Of a stretch of 64,000 nt of DNA, positions 9,031 through 17,522 are shown piece by piece (the first letter of the stretch is position 1; each line of letters starts with the position of its first letter). Position numbers and translations under genes: made by a program. This DNA is from Pseudomonas sp. Irchel s3f7 (GTDB lineage: Bacteria > Pseudomonadota > Gammaproteobacteria > Pseudomonadales > Pseudomonadaceae): positions 1 to 64,000 of the forward strand of contig NZ_FYDO01000025.1 in assembly GCF_900187615.1 (NCBI RefSeq), read 5' to 3'. The notes beneath the pieces were generated by a model. It did no database searches. It was not told where the DNA came from and was given only the letters and a program-made list of their open reading frames with translations.

Positions 9031-9822
9031 ATGGACGCCCATTTGATCAACACCCTCGGTGACGAGCTGTTCAACGCCTTGCGCGGCCGCCAGACGCTGG
9101 CGCCCCTGACCCGGCGTTATCCGCAGATCACCCTGGAGCAGGCCTATCAGATTTCCCTGCGCTTCCTGCAACGCCGCGAAGCGCTCGGCGAGCACGTGGT
9201 TGGCAAGAAAATCGGCGTGACCAGTCGCGCCGTGCAGGAAATGCTTGATGTCCACCAACCGGACTTTGGCTTCCTCACCAACGCCATGCAGGTCGAGGAT
9301 GGCAGCGATGTCAGCCTGGCCCGTTACAACCTGATCCAGCCACGGGCCGAAGGCGAAATCGCCTTTATCCTCGGTGAAGACTTGCAAGGCCCAGGCATCA
9401 GTGCCGAAGACGTATTGGCCGCCAGTCAATGGGTCGTGCCGTGCTTCGAAATCGTCGATTCGCGGATCGACGACTGGCAGATCCGCATCCAGGACACCGT
9501 GGCCGACAACGCCTCCTGTGCGGTCTTCGCCCTAGGCAGCCAGCGCATCGACCCGCGCTCGCTGGACCTGGCTGCGGTGGAGATGAAAATGCTCAAAAAC
9601 GGTCAGCCGGCAGGCTCGGGCCTGGGCTCGGCAGTGCAAGGCCATCCCTGTGCGGCAGTGGCCTGGCTGGCCAACACCCTGGGTGAATTGGGTATCCCGT
9701 TCCGCCGTGGCGAAATCATTCTTTCCGGTGCCCTGGCGCCACTGGTGCCAGTGGTCGCCGGTGACCGAATCAGCCTGTCCATGAGCGGGCTGGGCGAAAC
9801 CAGCCTGCGCTTTGTCCCGTGA
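9031..9822 (+). CDS. 2-hydroxy-2,4-dienoate hydratase (TesE/HsaE/MhpD family)
   Basis: A 263-residue fumarylacetoacetase-fold enzyme that adds water to 2-hydroxypenta- or 2-hydroxyhexa-2,4-dienoate, giving the 4-hydroxy-2-oxo acid for aldol cleavage. In steroid degraders the substrate is 2-hydroxyhexa-2,4-dienoate from the A-ring. The segment RAEGEIAFILGEDL near 109-122 and the run from PCFEIVDSRI onward are characteristic. GGAG precedes the ATG; the longer frame runs back through the terminator and is not used. It is followed 31 bp later by the acetaldehyde dehydrogenase and then the aldolase, the classic lower meta-cleavage order. Confidence 0.88.
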   Translation: MDAHLINTLGDELFNALRGRQTLAPLTRRYPQITLEQAYQISLRFLQRREALGEHVVGKKIGVTSRAVQEMLDVHQPDFGFLTNAMQVEDGSDVSLARYNLIQPRAEGEIAFILGEDLQGPGISAEDVLAASQWVVPCFEIVDSRIDDWQIRIQDTVADNASCAVFALGSQRIDPRSLDLAAVEMKMLKNGQPAGSGLGSAVQGHPCAAVAWLANTLGELGIPFRRGEIILSGALAPLVPVVAGDRISLSMSGLGETSLRFVP

Positions 9823-9853
9823 ATTGCCCTTCCCTCTTGAGGAGCCAGAAACC

Positions 9854-10780
9854 ATGAGTAAAAAGATCAAATGCGCGCTGATCGGGCCGGGCAACATCGG
9901 CACCGATCTGCTGTACAAGCTGATGCGCAGCGAGGTGCTGGAGCCGGTATGGATGGTCGGCATCGACGCCACCTCCGAGGGCCTGTCGCGGGCTCGCGAG
10001 CTGGGCCTCAAGACCACCGCCGATGGTGTTGACGGCTTGCTGCCGCATGTCCTCGAAGACCAGATCCAGATTGCCTTCGACGCCACCTCGGCCTACGTGC
10101 ACGCGCAGAATTCGCAAAAGCTCAATGCCCTGGGCGTATTGATGATCGACCTGACCCCAGCAGCGATCGGCCCGTATTGTGTACCGCCGGTGAACCTCAA
10201 GGCGCAACTGGGCCTGGGGGTGATGAACGTCAACATGGTCACCTGTGGCGGCCAGGCCACCATTCCGCTGGTGGCGGCGGTGTCCAGCGTGCAGCCGGTG
10301 GAATACGCCGAAATCATCGCCACCGCCGCGTCCAAATCGGTCGGCCCCGGCACCCGGAAAAACATCGACGAGTTCACCCGCACCACGTCCAGTGCAGTGG
10401 AAAAGGTCGGCGGTGCCAAGAAAGGCAAGGCAATCATCATCATCAACCCGGCCGAGCCGCCGCTGATCATGCGCGACACCGTGCATTGCCTGACCGCCAG
10501 CGAACCCGACCAGCCGGCGATCACCGCGGCCATCGAGGCGATGATCAAGCAAGTGCAGCGCTACGTGCCCGGCTACAAGCTGGTCAATGGCCCGGTGTTC
10601 GACGGCAATCGGGTGTCGATCTTTATGGAAGTCGAAGGCCTGGGCGACTACTTGCCCAAGTACGCCGGCAACCTCGACATCATGACCGCCGCCGCGGCGC
10701 GCACCGCCGAGATGTTCGCCGAGGAAATCCTCAAGGGCGAACTTGTGCTCAAAGCCACCGCCCAACCCGCCCACGCATAA
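9854..10780 (+). CDS. Acylating acetaldehyde/propanal dehydrogenase (TesF/HsaG/MhpF)
   Basis: A 308-residue NAD- and CoA-dependent aldehyde dehydrogenase that converts the aldehyde released by its partner aldolase to acetyl-CoA or propionyl-CoA. The Rossmann motif IGPGNIGTDLL is at 10-20 and the catalytic cysteine is Cys131 in NMVTCGGQAT. The family forms a channelled complex with the 4-hydroxy-2-oxoacid aldolase, whose gene starts 10 bp downstream. GAGGAG precedes the start. In steroid catabolism the product is propionyl-CoA because the C6 dienoate is processed. Confidence 0.92.
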   Translation: MSKKIKCALIGPGNIGTDLLYKLMRSEVLEPVWMVGIDATSEGLSRARELGLKTTADGVDGLLPHVLEDQIQIAFDATSAYVHAQNSQKLNALGVLMIDLTPAAIGPYCVPPVNLKAQLGLGVMNVNMVTCGGQATIPLVAAVSSVQPVEYAEIIATAASKSVGPGTRKNIDEFTRTTSSAVEKVGGAKKGKAIIIINPAEPPLIMRDTVHCLTASEPDQPAITAAIEAMIKQVQRYVPGYKLVNGPVFDGNRVSIFMEVEGLGDYLPKYAGNLDIMTAAAARTAEMFAEEILKGELVLKATAQPAHA

Positions 10781-10790
10781 GGAGCCGACC

Positions 10791-11819
10791 ATGGATCTTC
10801 GCGGCAAAAGCATCACCGTTCACGACATGTGCCTACGCGATGGCATGCACCCCAAGCGTCATCAGATCAGCCTGCAACAGATGAAAGACATCGCCTGCGG
10901 CCTCGATGCGGCGGGCGTGCCGCTGATCGAAGTCACCCACGGCGACGGCCTGGGCGGCAGCTCCGTGAACTATGGCTTTCCGGCCCACACCGATGAGGAG
11001 TATCTGTCGGCGGTGATCCCGCTGATGAAAAAGGCCAAGGTTTCGGCCTTGCTGCTGCCGGGAATCGGCACCGTCGATCACCTGAAAATGGCCCATGAAC
11101 TGGGGGTCAACACCATTCGCGTCGCCACCCATTGCACCGAGGCCGATGTCAGCGAACAGCACATTTCCCACGCCCGCGGCCTGGGCATGGACACTGTCGG
11201 GTTCCTGATGATGGCCCACATGAACAGCCCCGAAGGCCTGGTCAAGCAAGGCTTGCTGATGGAAAGCTACGGCGCCAACTGCATCTACCTGACTGACTCG
11301 GCGGGCTACCTGTTGCCCCATGACGTCAGCGCCCGTGTGGCAGCAATGCGCGCAGCCCTCAAGCCGGAAACCGAGATCGGTTTTCATGGCCACCACAACC
11401 TGTCGATGGGCGTGTCCAACTCCATCGCCGCGATTGCCGCCGGGGCCAACCGGATCGACGCCGCGTGCGCAGGCCTCGGTGCCGGTGCCGGCAACACGCC
11501 GATGGAAGTGTTGGTGGCGGTGTGTGACCGCATGGGTATCGACACTGGCGTCAGCGTGTTTGGTATCCAGGACGTCGCCGAAGATCTGGTGGTGCCGATC
11601 ATGGACTTCCCGATCCGCAGCGACCGCGACGCCCTGACCATGGGCTACGCCGGGGTCTATGGCTCGTTCCTGTTGTTCGCCAAACGTGCCGAGAAGAAAT
11701 ACGGCGTATCCGCGCGGGAGATCCTCGTTGAAATGGGCCGTCGCGGCATGGTCGGAGGCCAGGAAGACATGATCGAAGACACCGCCATGACCCTGGCCCG
11801 CCAGCGGCGGCAGGCGTAA
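10791..11819 (+). CDS. 4-hydroxy-2-oxoacid aldolase (TesG/HsaF/MhpE)
   Basis: A 342-residue DRE-TIM metallolyase that cleaves 4-hydroxy-2-oxovalerate or -hexanoate to pyruvate and an aldehyde using a divalent metal. The N-terminal HDMCLRDGMH motif supplies Arg16, Asp17 and His20, and GFHGHHNLSMGVSN near 196-209 supplies metal-binding histidines. AAGGAG is correctly placed before the ATG. It ends the plus-strand operon and completes the route of the steroid A-ring fragment to central metabolism. A REPIN immediately follows. Confidence 0.93.
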   Translation: MDLRGKSITVHDMCLRDGMHPKRHQISLQQMKDIACGLDAAGVPLIEVTHGDGLGGSSVNYGFPAHTDEEYLSAVIPLMKKAKVSALLLPGIGTVDHLKMAHELGVNTIRVATHCTEADVSEQHISHARGLGMDTVGFLMMAHMNSPEGLVKQGLLMESYGANCIYLTDSAGYLLPHDVSARVAAMRAALKPETEIGFHGHHNLSMGVSNSIAAIAAGANRIDAACAGLGAGAGNTPMEVLVAVCDRMGIDTGVSVFGIQDVAEDLVVPIMDFPIRSDRDALTMGYAGVYGSFLLFAKRAEKKYGVSAREILVEMGRRGMVGGQEDMIEDTAMTLARQRRQA

Positions 11820-11825
11820 AGAACC

Positions 11826-11915
11826 CTGTAGGAGCCGGCTTGCTGGCGATGGCGTTCGTCCGGTCGACGAATGGGTTGTCTGACCTGACGCAATCGCCAG
11901 CAAGCCGGCGCCTAC
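11826..11915. repeat. Single REPIN
   Basis: CTGTAGGAGCCGGCTTGCTG and its inverted partner flank a roughly 50-base spacer, placed between the convergent aldolase and SDR genes. Confidence 0.85.
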
Positions 11916-11943
11916 ATCTATGGCGACCGACCCACCGTTTTCG

Positions 11944-12777
11944 TCAACGCCAGTCGGCGACTATCCCGTGCTCCAGCGCAAACGGCTGCGCCGCGATGGT
12001 CCGGCGTTGAAAGCCCGGTGCCTGTTCGGCCGTAGCCAGCCACAGCATCACCGCCGCCGGAACATGCGGTGGAGCACTGCCGGCGCGCAGGGCGATCAGG
12101 CCTTTGTCGCCGATGGTGGCCTTGAGCGCTTCGGTGGTGACTACGCCTGGATTTAGCGTGTAAGCACGCACGCCGGCCTCGCCCAGTTCCGTGCTCAGCA
12201 CCCCGGACAGTCGCGACACCGCCGCCTTGCCCGCGCCATAGGCATAACCCCAACCGCCCTTGCCCGCCGCCACTGGTGGGTCGCTTTCGCCAGCGCCGGA
12301 GGTGACGTTGATCACCACCCCGCCGCCGCGCGTCACCATGTGTTCGGCCACCGCACGGGTCAACAGGAACGGGGTGAGGATGTAGCCCTGGAACATCCGC
12401 TCCAGGGTCTGCGCTTGCAGGTCCATGAACCCGGCGTTGAGGTCGCTGCCTTGGTAGATCGCGTTGTTGATCAGCACGTCAATGCGCCCGTACTCGGCCA
12501 GCACCGCCTCGCAGGCGTTCAGGGCCGAGGCGCTGTCGAGCAGGTCCATCGGCACAACGAGCACCCGGCAACCGAGTTCTCGTAATGCCTGCGCTGTGCC
12601 GTTAAGGCTGCCGGCCAACGGCGCCCCGTCGGCATTGCGCAACGCATGTTCATGTTGTTCGCCCTCGTTGAGGGTGCGTGCGCTGATCGCTACGTCGAAA
12701 CCGGCGCGGGCGAATGCCAGCGCCGCCTCGCGGCCGATACCTCGGCTGGCGCCGGTAATGAATGCCACCTTGTTCAT
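11944..12777 (-). CDS. Short-chain dehydrogenase, unknown substrate
   Basis: A 277-residue SDR with TGASRGIG (8-15), NNA at 104-106 and the Ser160/Tyr180/Lys184 catalytic set. A segment at 38-66 rich in Glu, His and Ala lengthens the region after the second strand relative to a 250-residue SDR. AAAAGGAATCTGT precedes the ATG. It is the second gene of a two-gene operon with the HsdA-like SDR, 11 bp downstream of it. The operon carries a perfect island operator, so a steroid or steroid-CoA alcohol is the likely substrate, but no close family resemblance is recognised. Confidence 0.75.
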   Translation of the reverse strand: MNKVAFITGASRGIGREAALAFARAGFDVAISARTLNEGEQHEHALRNADGAPLAGSLNGTAQALRELGCRVLVVPMDLLDSASALNACEAVLAEYGRIDVLINNAIYQGSDLNAGFMDLQAQTLERMFQGYILTPFLLTRAVAEHMVTRGGGVVINVTSGAGESDPPVAAGKGGWGYAYGAGKAAVSRLSGVLSTELGEAGVRAYTLNPGVVTTEALKATIGDKGLIALRAGSAPPHVPAAVMLWLATAEQAPGFQRRTIAAQPFALEHGIVADWR

Positions 12778-12788
12778 ACAGATTCCTT

Positions 12789-13556
12789 TTAGAAACGCGA
12801 GGCGCGGACCATGGCGTCCATACCGCCATCAACGAACACCACGGTGCCATGGACAAATGACGCTTGTGGCGATTGCAAGAAAGCTACCATTGCGGCGATC
12901 TCATCAGGGTGCCCGGAGCGGCCCAGGGGTGCGACGAAATCACGGGTTGCCTGGCCAAAACGCGCATCGTCCAGCGAAGCCTGGTGCAGCGGGGTTTCTA
13001 CCGCGCCCGGCGCCACCACGTTCAAGCGCATGCCCTGTTTGCCCCAGCTCACCGCCAGGCTGCGGACATGTTGGCTGATGGCGAGCTTGGAGGCGGCATA
13101 GGCGACGTGAGGCTGGCCGAGGCTGTTGGCCAATTCCAGCGCCCGGGCTTCATCGCCGGCGATCATCGCTTCGATCAGCGGCTGGCCCTCAGGCCCCGAA
13201 TGAGTCGCTGCCACCGAGCCGATCACCAGCGCCGCCGGTTGTTGTCCCTTGGCCAATGCGCCCTGCAGGCCATCGAGCAACTGACTGACGCCAAAGTAGT
13301 TGACCGCCAGGACCAAGCCACAGTTTGGCGCGGTGACACCGACCCCGGCGCAGCAGATCAACCCGTCGAGGACCTCGCCACTGAGTTCAAGCACTTGCCC
13401 GATGGCGGCGTCACGCCCCTGAGGGGTGGACAGGTCGGCGATCACTTCGGCGTTGCTGCGATCGATACCGATGACCTGGTGCCCGGCGGCACGCATGGCG
13501 GCGGATACGGCGGCCCCGATTCCCGAGGCACTGCCGGTGATGGCTGTAATTGGCAT
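12789..13556 (-). CDS. 3alpha-hydroxysteroid dehydrogenase/carbonyl reductase-like SDR (HsdA-like)
   Basis: A 255-residue SDR closely resembling Comamonas testosteroni 3alpha-HSDH. Shared features include AGHQVIGID (24-32), AEVIADLSTPQGR (36-48), AVNYFG (84-89), KGQQPAALVIGSVA (103-116) and an extended segment before the catalytic tyrosine. Catalytic residues are Ser114, Tyr153 and Lys157; Ser114 has the same number as in the Comamonas enzyme. The reaction is reversible oxidation of a steroid 3alpha-hydroxyl to the 3-ketone, the entry step for bile acids. GGAG precedes the start and a perfect operator lies 53 bp upstream. Confidence 0.82.
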   Translation of the reverse strand: MPITAITGSASGIGAAVSAAMRAAGHQVIGIDRSNAEVIADLSTPQGRDAAIGQVLELSGEVLDGLICCAGVGVTAPNCGLVLAVNYFGVSQLLDGLQGALAKGQQPAALVIGSVAATHSGPEGQPLIEAMIAGDEARALELANSLGQPHVAYAASKLAISQHVRSLAVSWGKQGMRLNVVAPGAVETPLHQASLDDARFGQATRDFVAPLGRSGHPDEIAAMVAFLQSPQASFVHGTVVFVDGGMDAMVRASRF

Positions 13557-13609
13557 GGTGGTTCTCCGTGATTGGTCCGCCCAGTATCGACAGGGCGATC
13601 ACGGGACGG

Positions 13610-13627
13610 CATCGTCCGTGCGGACTA
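13610..13627 (-). promoter_or_regulatory. Island operator motif before HsdA-like operon
   Basis: Minus-strand TAGTC-CGCACG-GACGATG, a perfect match, ending 53 bp before the SDR start and lying between it and the LuxR regulator gene. Confidence 0.72.
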
Positions 13628-13691
13628 AAAAATGCGCGGGGTCAACGACTGCGACGCCGGGCGCGAATGGCCCGGCGGTGGGTCTGCAGGA

Positions 13692-14927
13692 TCAGGCCTG
13701 ACGGTAGATCGGCACGGCCAGTTGCAGTGGCGGCACCTTGATTTTCTCGGACATTTTCAACGCCAGTTGCGGCTTGCCCAGGGCCACCACGCTGTTGAGC
13801 ATGATGCGCACCAGTTCGGTCTGGCGCCGCACGCCGGTCTTGGAGAAGATCGAGCGCAAGTGTGCCCGCGCGGTGTTACGCCGGATATTGAGAACCTCGG
13901 CCGCTTCTTCCAGGGACAAGCCGTTGGCCAGTTCCATGGCCAGGGCGGTTTCGGCCTTGGTCAGGTTGAACAGCTGCTTGGTCACCACTTCGCTGGCCAG
14001 GGACTTGCTCGACGCATCGCGGATATACACCAGCGCCGCCGGCTGGCCCTTCTCCTCGGCCCAGTCCAGGGACGGAATCGATTCGACCACCACCCCCAGG
14101 TTGACCAGCCCCGAGGGACGCGTCACCGACATGGCTTCGGCGCTTTTCGGCGCATCCGGACAGAACGCACCGCGAATCAGGCGTTGCAGCTCCCGGTTGT
14201 CGCTGGGATACGTCGCCTCCAGGCGCCCGCCCACCAGTTTCAGGCCATCGGAACGGGCGAGGATTTCCTGGGCTACCGGATTGATCTGCAACACGCTGCC
14301 GCTTTCGTCGAGTACCAGGGTCGCCACCGATAACCGGCTGATGGCCTGGGAGTACAACTCGCTCAGCGATTCACTGCGGTCCACCATGTTATGCAACTGC
14401 GAGGCACGCCGCAGGTGTGGCAGGAAACTGGCGCACACCGCCCGGTCGTTGGCAGAGAAGTTGGGTGCCCGTTTTGGGCGGGTCATGCGAAAACGTAGTT
14501 TGCCGCCGTCCGGAGTGGAAATGTCGGCGCACATCAGGTGATACACGTCATGGGGCTCGCAGAACATCTTGTAGTAACCGTTCTGCTCCCATTGCGAGTT
14601 GCTCATGAGGTCATCGACGGTGAACACGCTGTCCAGCGGCTGGTTGGAGAAAGGCGAATTGGTCTGCGGGTAAGTCATGTAGCAAACATCACCGGCACCT
14701 TCGATGTCGCCGACGATGATCATCACGCCCGTATCGGGTTGATCCGGCACCCGCAGGATCAGGGTGACGAAGTTGGCATCGTAGAGTTTGAGAAAACTCC
14801 TGAGGGCGTGGGCCATCAGTTTCGGATCGAGGGCGCCTTCATAGATTTCGCCCACCAACTGGTTGTAGCGCGTGAGGTCGAGGCCAAGACTGGCCAGGGC
14901 TTCATGGGTCAAGACACCATTTTGCAT
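13692..14927 (-). CDS. LuxR-type regulator (TeiR/TesR-like), probable island activator
   Basis: A 411-residue regulator. Residues about 190-300 look like a PAS-type sensor (LVLDESGSVLQINPVAQEIL), and about 320-378 form a LuxR/GerE helix-turn-helix (LTKAETALAMELANGLSLEEA, then NIRRNTARAHLRSIFSKTGV). There is no receiver domain. Size and layout match TeiR/TesR, the steroid-responsive activators of Comamonas testosteroni. It is the only full-length regulator well inside the island, so it is the best candidate for binding the repeated TRGTC-N6-GACGATG motif; that assignment is inference. The ATG was chosen because the 57-codon upstream extension crosses a palindrome and lacks a ribosome site. No copy of the motif precedes this gene. 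Confidence 0.82.
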   Translation of the reverse strand: MQNGVLTHEALASLGLDLTRYNQLVGEIYEGALDPKLMAHALRSFLKLYDANFVTLILRVPDQPDTGVMIIVGDIEGAGDVCYMTYPQTNSPFSNQPLDSVFTVDDLMSNSQWEQNGYYKMFCEPHDVYHLMCADISTPDGGKLRFRMTRPKRAPNFSANDRAVCASFLPHLRRASQLHNMVDRSESLSELYSQAISRLSVATLVLDESGSVLQINPVAQEILARSDGLKLVGGRLEATYPSDNRELQRLIRGAFCPDAPKSAEAMSVTRPSGLVNLGVVVESIPSLDWAEEKGQPAALVYIRDASSKSLASEVVTKQLFNLTKAETALAMELANGLSLEEAAEVLNIRRNTARAHLRSIFSKTGVRRQTELVRIMLNSVVALGKPQLALKMSEKIKVPPLQLAVPIYRQA

Positions 14928-14986
14928 AGTCTTATCTCGCTCGGGTAAGAGCCTGGCCCTTCCCTTGTTATTTTTATAATTTCGGC

Positions 14987-15010
14987 GGGGGGAACCCAGG
15001 GTTCCCCCCC
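14987..15010. promoter_or_regulatory. Perfect palindrome upstream of the regulator gene
   Basis: Arms GGGGGGAACCC and GGGTTCCCCCC flank a single A. CTTTT follows on the plus strand. It begins 59 bp before the LuxR gene start and 66 bp past the RND gene stop. It may be a terminator or an operator for the regulator; the U-run lies on the strand without an upstream gene, so terminator function is doubtful. Confidence 0.5.
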
Positions 15011-15075
15011 TTTTCGACTCTACTTGCCTGCCAGTTTCCCTAGCACCTGCGGACTCCACAAGAGGTCCGGCAGGT

Positions 15076-17508
15076 TTATTTTTCGCCTGCGGTATCACGC
15101 GCCGCCAGGCTGTTTTTCAGGTGGAACTGCCCTTGTGCCGGAGCAGGCGTACGTACCCGACAGGCAACCAACGGTCGACCTCGATTGAACCAGGCCGCCA
15201 ATGCCGGCAGGAGGAAAATCGCCCCCAGCACGTTGACCAGGAACATGAACGACAGCAGCACTCCCATGTCAGCCTGGAACTTCAGCGGTGCGAACGCCCA
15301 GGTGCAGACACCAATGGCCATGGTCACGGCCGTGAATACCGCAGCGGTGCCGCGTTGGCACATGGCCTGATAGAACGCCTCGCGCAGGTTGGCGCCACGC
15401 AGCATTTCGTGCTGGATACGTTCGTACAGGTAAATGCCATAGTCGACGCCCACGCCCACCCCCAACGCCATCACCGGCAAAGTCGCAACCTTCAGTCCGA
15501 TCCCGAGCAGGGTCATCAGTGCGTTACAGAGGATCGCGACAATCGCCAGCGGCACCAGAATGCACAGCACTGCGCGGATCGACAAGAAGGTCAGCCAGCA
15601 AAACAATGCCACCGATCCGAATAGTGCCCCGAGCATGATCACTTCGGCGCGCTTGACCGCCTCGTTGGACGCTGCCATCACCCCGACGTTGCCGCCAGCC
15701 AGAAGGAATTCGACTTGCGGTGTACTGACTTCAGCAATGATCCGCTTGGCTTCCGCGATCGCATGGCTGACCGTGCTGCCTTCGTGGTTGGCGAGGAACA
15801 CCAGGATCTGCATCTGCTGGCAGCCGTCGGTGACCAGTCCGTCATCCGGCATATAGGCCCGAGCGCCCTGGCTCAAGCCACGGGGCGAGCCTGGAATCGC
15901 TGCCCAGCGTGGATTGCCTTCGTTGTTGCCGGCGATCACCCGCTTGCCCATGTCCGCCACACTCTGGATCGACTGCACGCTCGAGACCGTGCGCATGCGG
16001 AAATCAAAGGCTTCCACCGCACGCATCACCGCAGGCGACAGGCAACCTTCCTCAACACCCTTGACCTGAACAAACACCGACATCACATCGAGGCCGATGG
16101 AGTAGCTGTTGATGATCTTTTCGTTGTCCTGGTTGTAGCGGGAATCAGCCCGCAGTTCCGGCGCGCCCGCGCCGATATCGCCCACCGCCAAGTCGCGAGC
16201 CTTGTAGGCCCCCGCCGCCAGCAGCAACAGACTGACAACGAATACGCCCAGAGCAGGCCCCGGCTCTGCCAGCGCCGACAGACGCCACCACAGGCGGTGC
16301 TTGCCCGTCGGCCGGAATTGCGCACGACGCAATAGCGCGGGTTCCAGGTGCAGGTAGGAAATGATGATCGGCAACATCAGTTTGTTGGTGATGATCATCA
16401 ACATGACGCCGATGCAGGCCGTCACCCCCAGTTCGTGAACGATCGGAATGTCGATCATCATGATCACCGCGAAGCCCAGGGCATTCATCAGCAAGGCCAG
16501 GGAACCGGGGATGAAGATCTTGCAGAACGCCGAGTGCGCCGCTTCTTTGGAACTACTGCCGGCCAACACGTCCTGCTTCCAGGCGTTGGTCATCTGCACC
16601 GCATGGGACACGCCGATGGAGAAGATCAGGAACGGCACCAGGATCGACATCGGATCGATGCCCAGGCCCAGCAGCGGCAACAGGCCCAGCAACCAGACCA
16701 CCGGCAGTAACGCGACCACCAGAGCCACGACTGTCAGGCGCAGGGAGCGAGAATACAGCCACAGCAGCAACCCGGTGATGACGAAGGCCACCACAAAGAA
16801 ACCGATCACCGTGTTCAACCCTTCAACCACATCGCCCACCAGTTTGGCGAAACCGACAATGTTGATTTCGATATCGGGGTTGTTGTACTTGCCGCGGATC
16901 TCTTCCAGACGCTTGGCGATCTGGACATAGGACACCGGCTGACCGGTCTTGGGGTCGGTGTCCTGTAGGTCCGCGCGGACCATGGCCGACTTCAGGTCGT
17001 TGGCCACCAGACGACCGACCTGCCCGGAGGCCGCCGTGTTGCTGCGCACCTGCGCCAGGTCCTCGGTGGTGCCGCTGAAGCGCGGCGGCACGACCACGTC
17101 GCCAAAGAAACCTTCCTCGGTGATTTCGATATAGCGCACGTTGGCGGTAAACAGCGACGTCACGCTCGGTCGACTGACCCCGGAGATGAAGAACACGTCG
17201 TCGGTGACTTTACGCAAGGTCTCGAGGTACTCAGCGTTGTAAATGTCACCCTCGCCCTTCCAGCGCACGCTGACCAGAAAGCGGTTGGCGCCGGTGAAGT
17301 AGTGGCTGAACTTGAGAAAATTGATCATGTACTCATGACGCACCGGGATCTGTTTGTTAAACCCCGGATCCAGTTGCGTGTGGGTGGCGCTGTAACCCAG
17401 GCCCAGCGTTACCAGAACAAACAGGAGCAGCAGTCCCTTGCGCCAGGCCATCAGGTGGTCTGCGCACGTATCGACACAACGTGTCACCCAGTGTTTACCT
17501 TGATTCAT
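15076..17508 (-). CDS. RND superfamily (MMPL-type) exporter/permease
   Basis: An 810-residue inner-membrane protein with a membrane segment near 25-45, a large periplasmic loop, a helix bundle from about 220, a second large loop and a second bundle near the C terminus: the 12-helix two-fold RND/MMPL plan. The segment MSILVPFLIFSIGVSHAVQM and the paired VGVDYGIYLYER near the C terminus are the usual proton-relay region. MMPL proteins paired with YCF48-like and DUF1302/DUF1329 proteins recur in steroid and terpenoid clusters; hydrophobic-substrate movement is inferred. The ATG follows GAGAGG; an upstream GTG overlapping the YCF48 stop is an alternative. Both genes form one operon. Confidence 0.85.
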   Translation of the reverse strand: MNQGKHWVTRCVDTCADHLMAWRKGLLLLFVLVTLGLGYSATHTQLDPGFNKQIPVRHEYMINFLKFSHYFTGANRFLVSVRWKGEGDIYNAEYLETLRKVTDDVFFISGVSRPSVTSLFTANVRYIEITEEGFFGDVVVPPRFSGTTEDLAQVRSNTAASGQVGRLVANDLKSAMVRADLQDTDPKTGQPVSYVQIAKRLEEIRGKYNNPDIEINIVGFAKLVGDVVEGLNTVIGFFVVAFVITGLLLWLYSRSLRLTVVALVVALLPVVWLLGLLPLLGLGIDPMSILVPFLIFSIGVSHAVQMTNAWKQDVLAGSSSKEAAHSAFCKIFIPGSLALLMNALGFAVIMMIDIPIVHELGVTACIGVMLMIITNKLMLPIIISYLHLEPALLRRAQFRPTGKHRLWWRLSALAEPGPALGVFVVSLLLLAAGAYKARDLAVGDIGAGAPELRADSRYNQDNEKIINSYSIGLDVMSVFVQVKGVEEGCLSPAVMRAVEAFDFRMRTVSSVQSIQSVADMGKRVIAGNNEGNPRWAAIPGSPRGLSQGARAYMPDDGLVTDGCQQMQILVFLANHEGSTVSHAIAEAKRIIAEVSTPQVEFLLAGGNVGVMAASNEAVKRAEVIMLGALFGSVALFCWLTFLSIRAVLCILVPLAIVAILCNALMTLLGIGLKVATLPVMALGVGVGVDYGIYLYERIQHEMLRGANLREAFYQAMCQRGTAAVFTAVTMAIGVCTWAFAPLKFQADMGVLLSFMFLVNVLGAIFLLPALAAWFNRGRPLVACRVRTPAPAQGQFHLKNSLAARDTAGEK

Positions 17509-17522
17509 TTCCCGCCTCTCAT

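Noticed and set aside
9031..11819. Assignment of the lower pathway to simple phenol or phenylpropionate degradation
   Set aside because: The trio alone would allow it, but the surrounding HSDH, KstD, KshB, HsaA and FadD3-like genes and the shared operator point to steroids.
14987..15010. Terminator for the RND operon
   Set aside because: On the minus strand the hairpin is followed by GCCGAAATT rather than a T-run; left as an unassigned palindrome.
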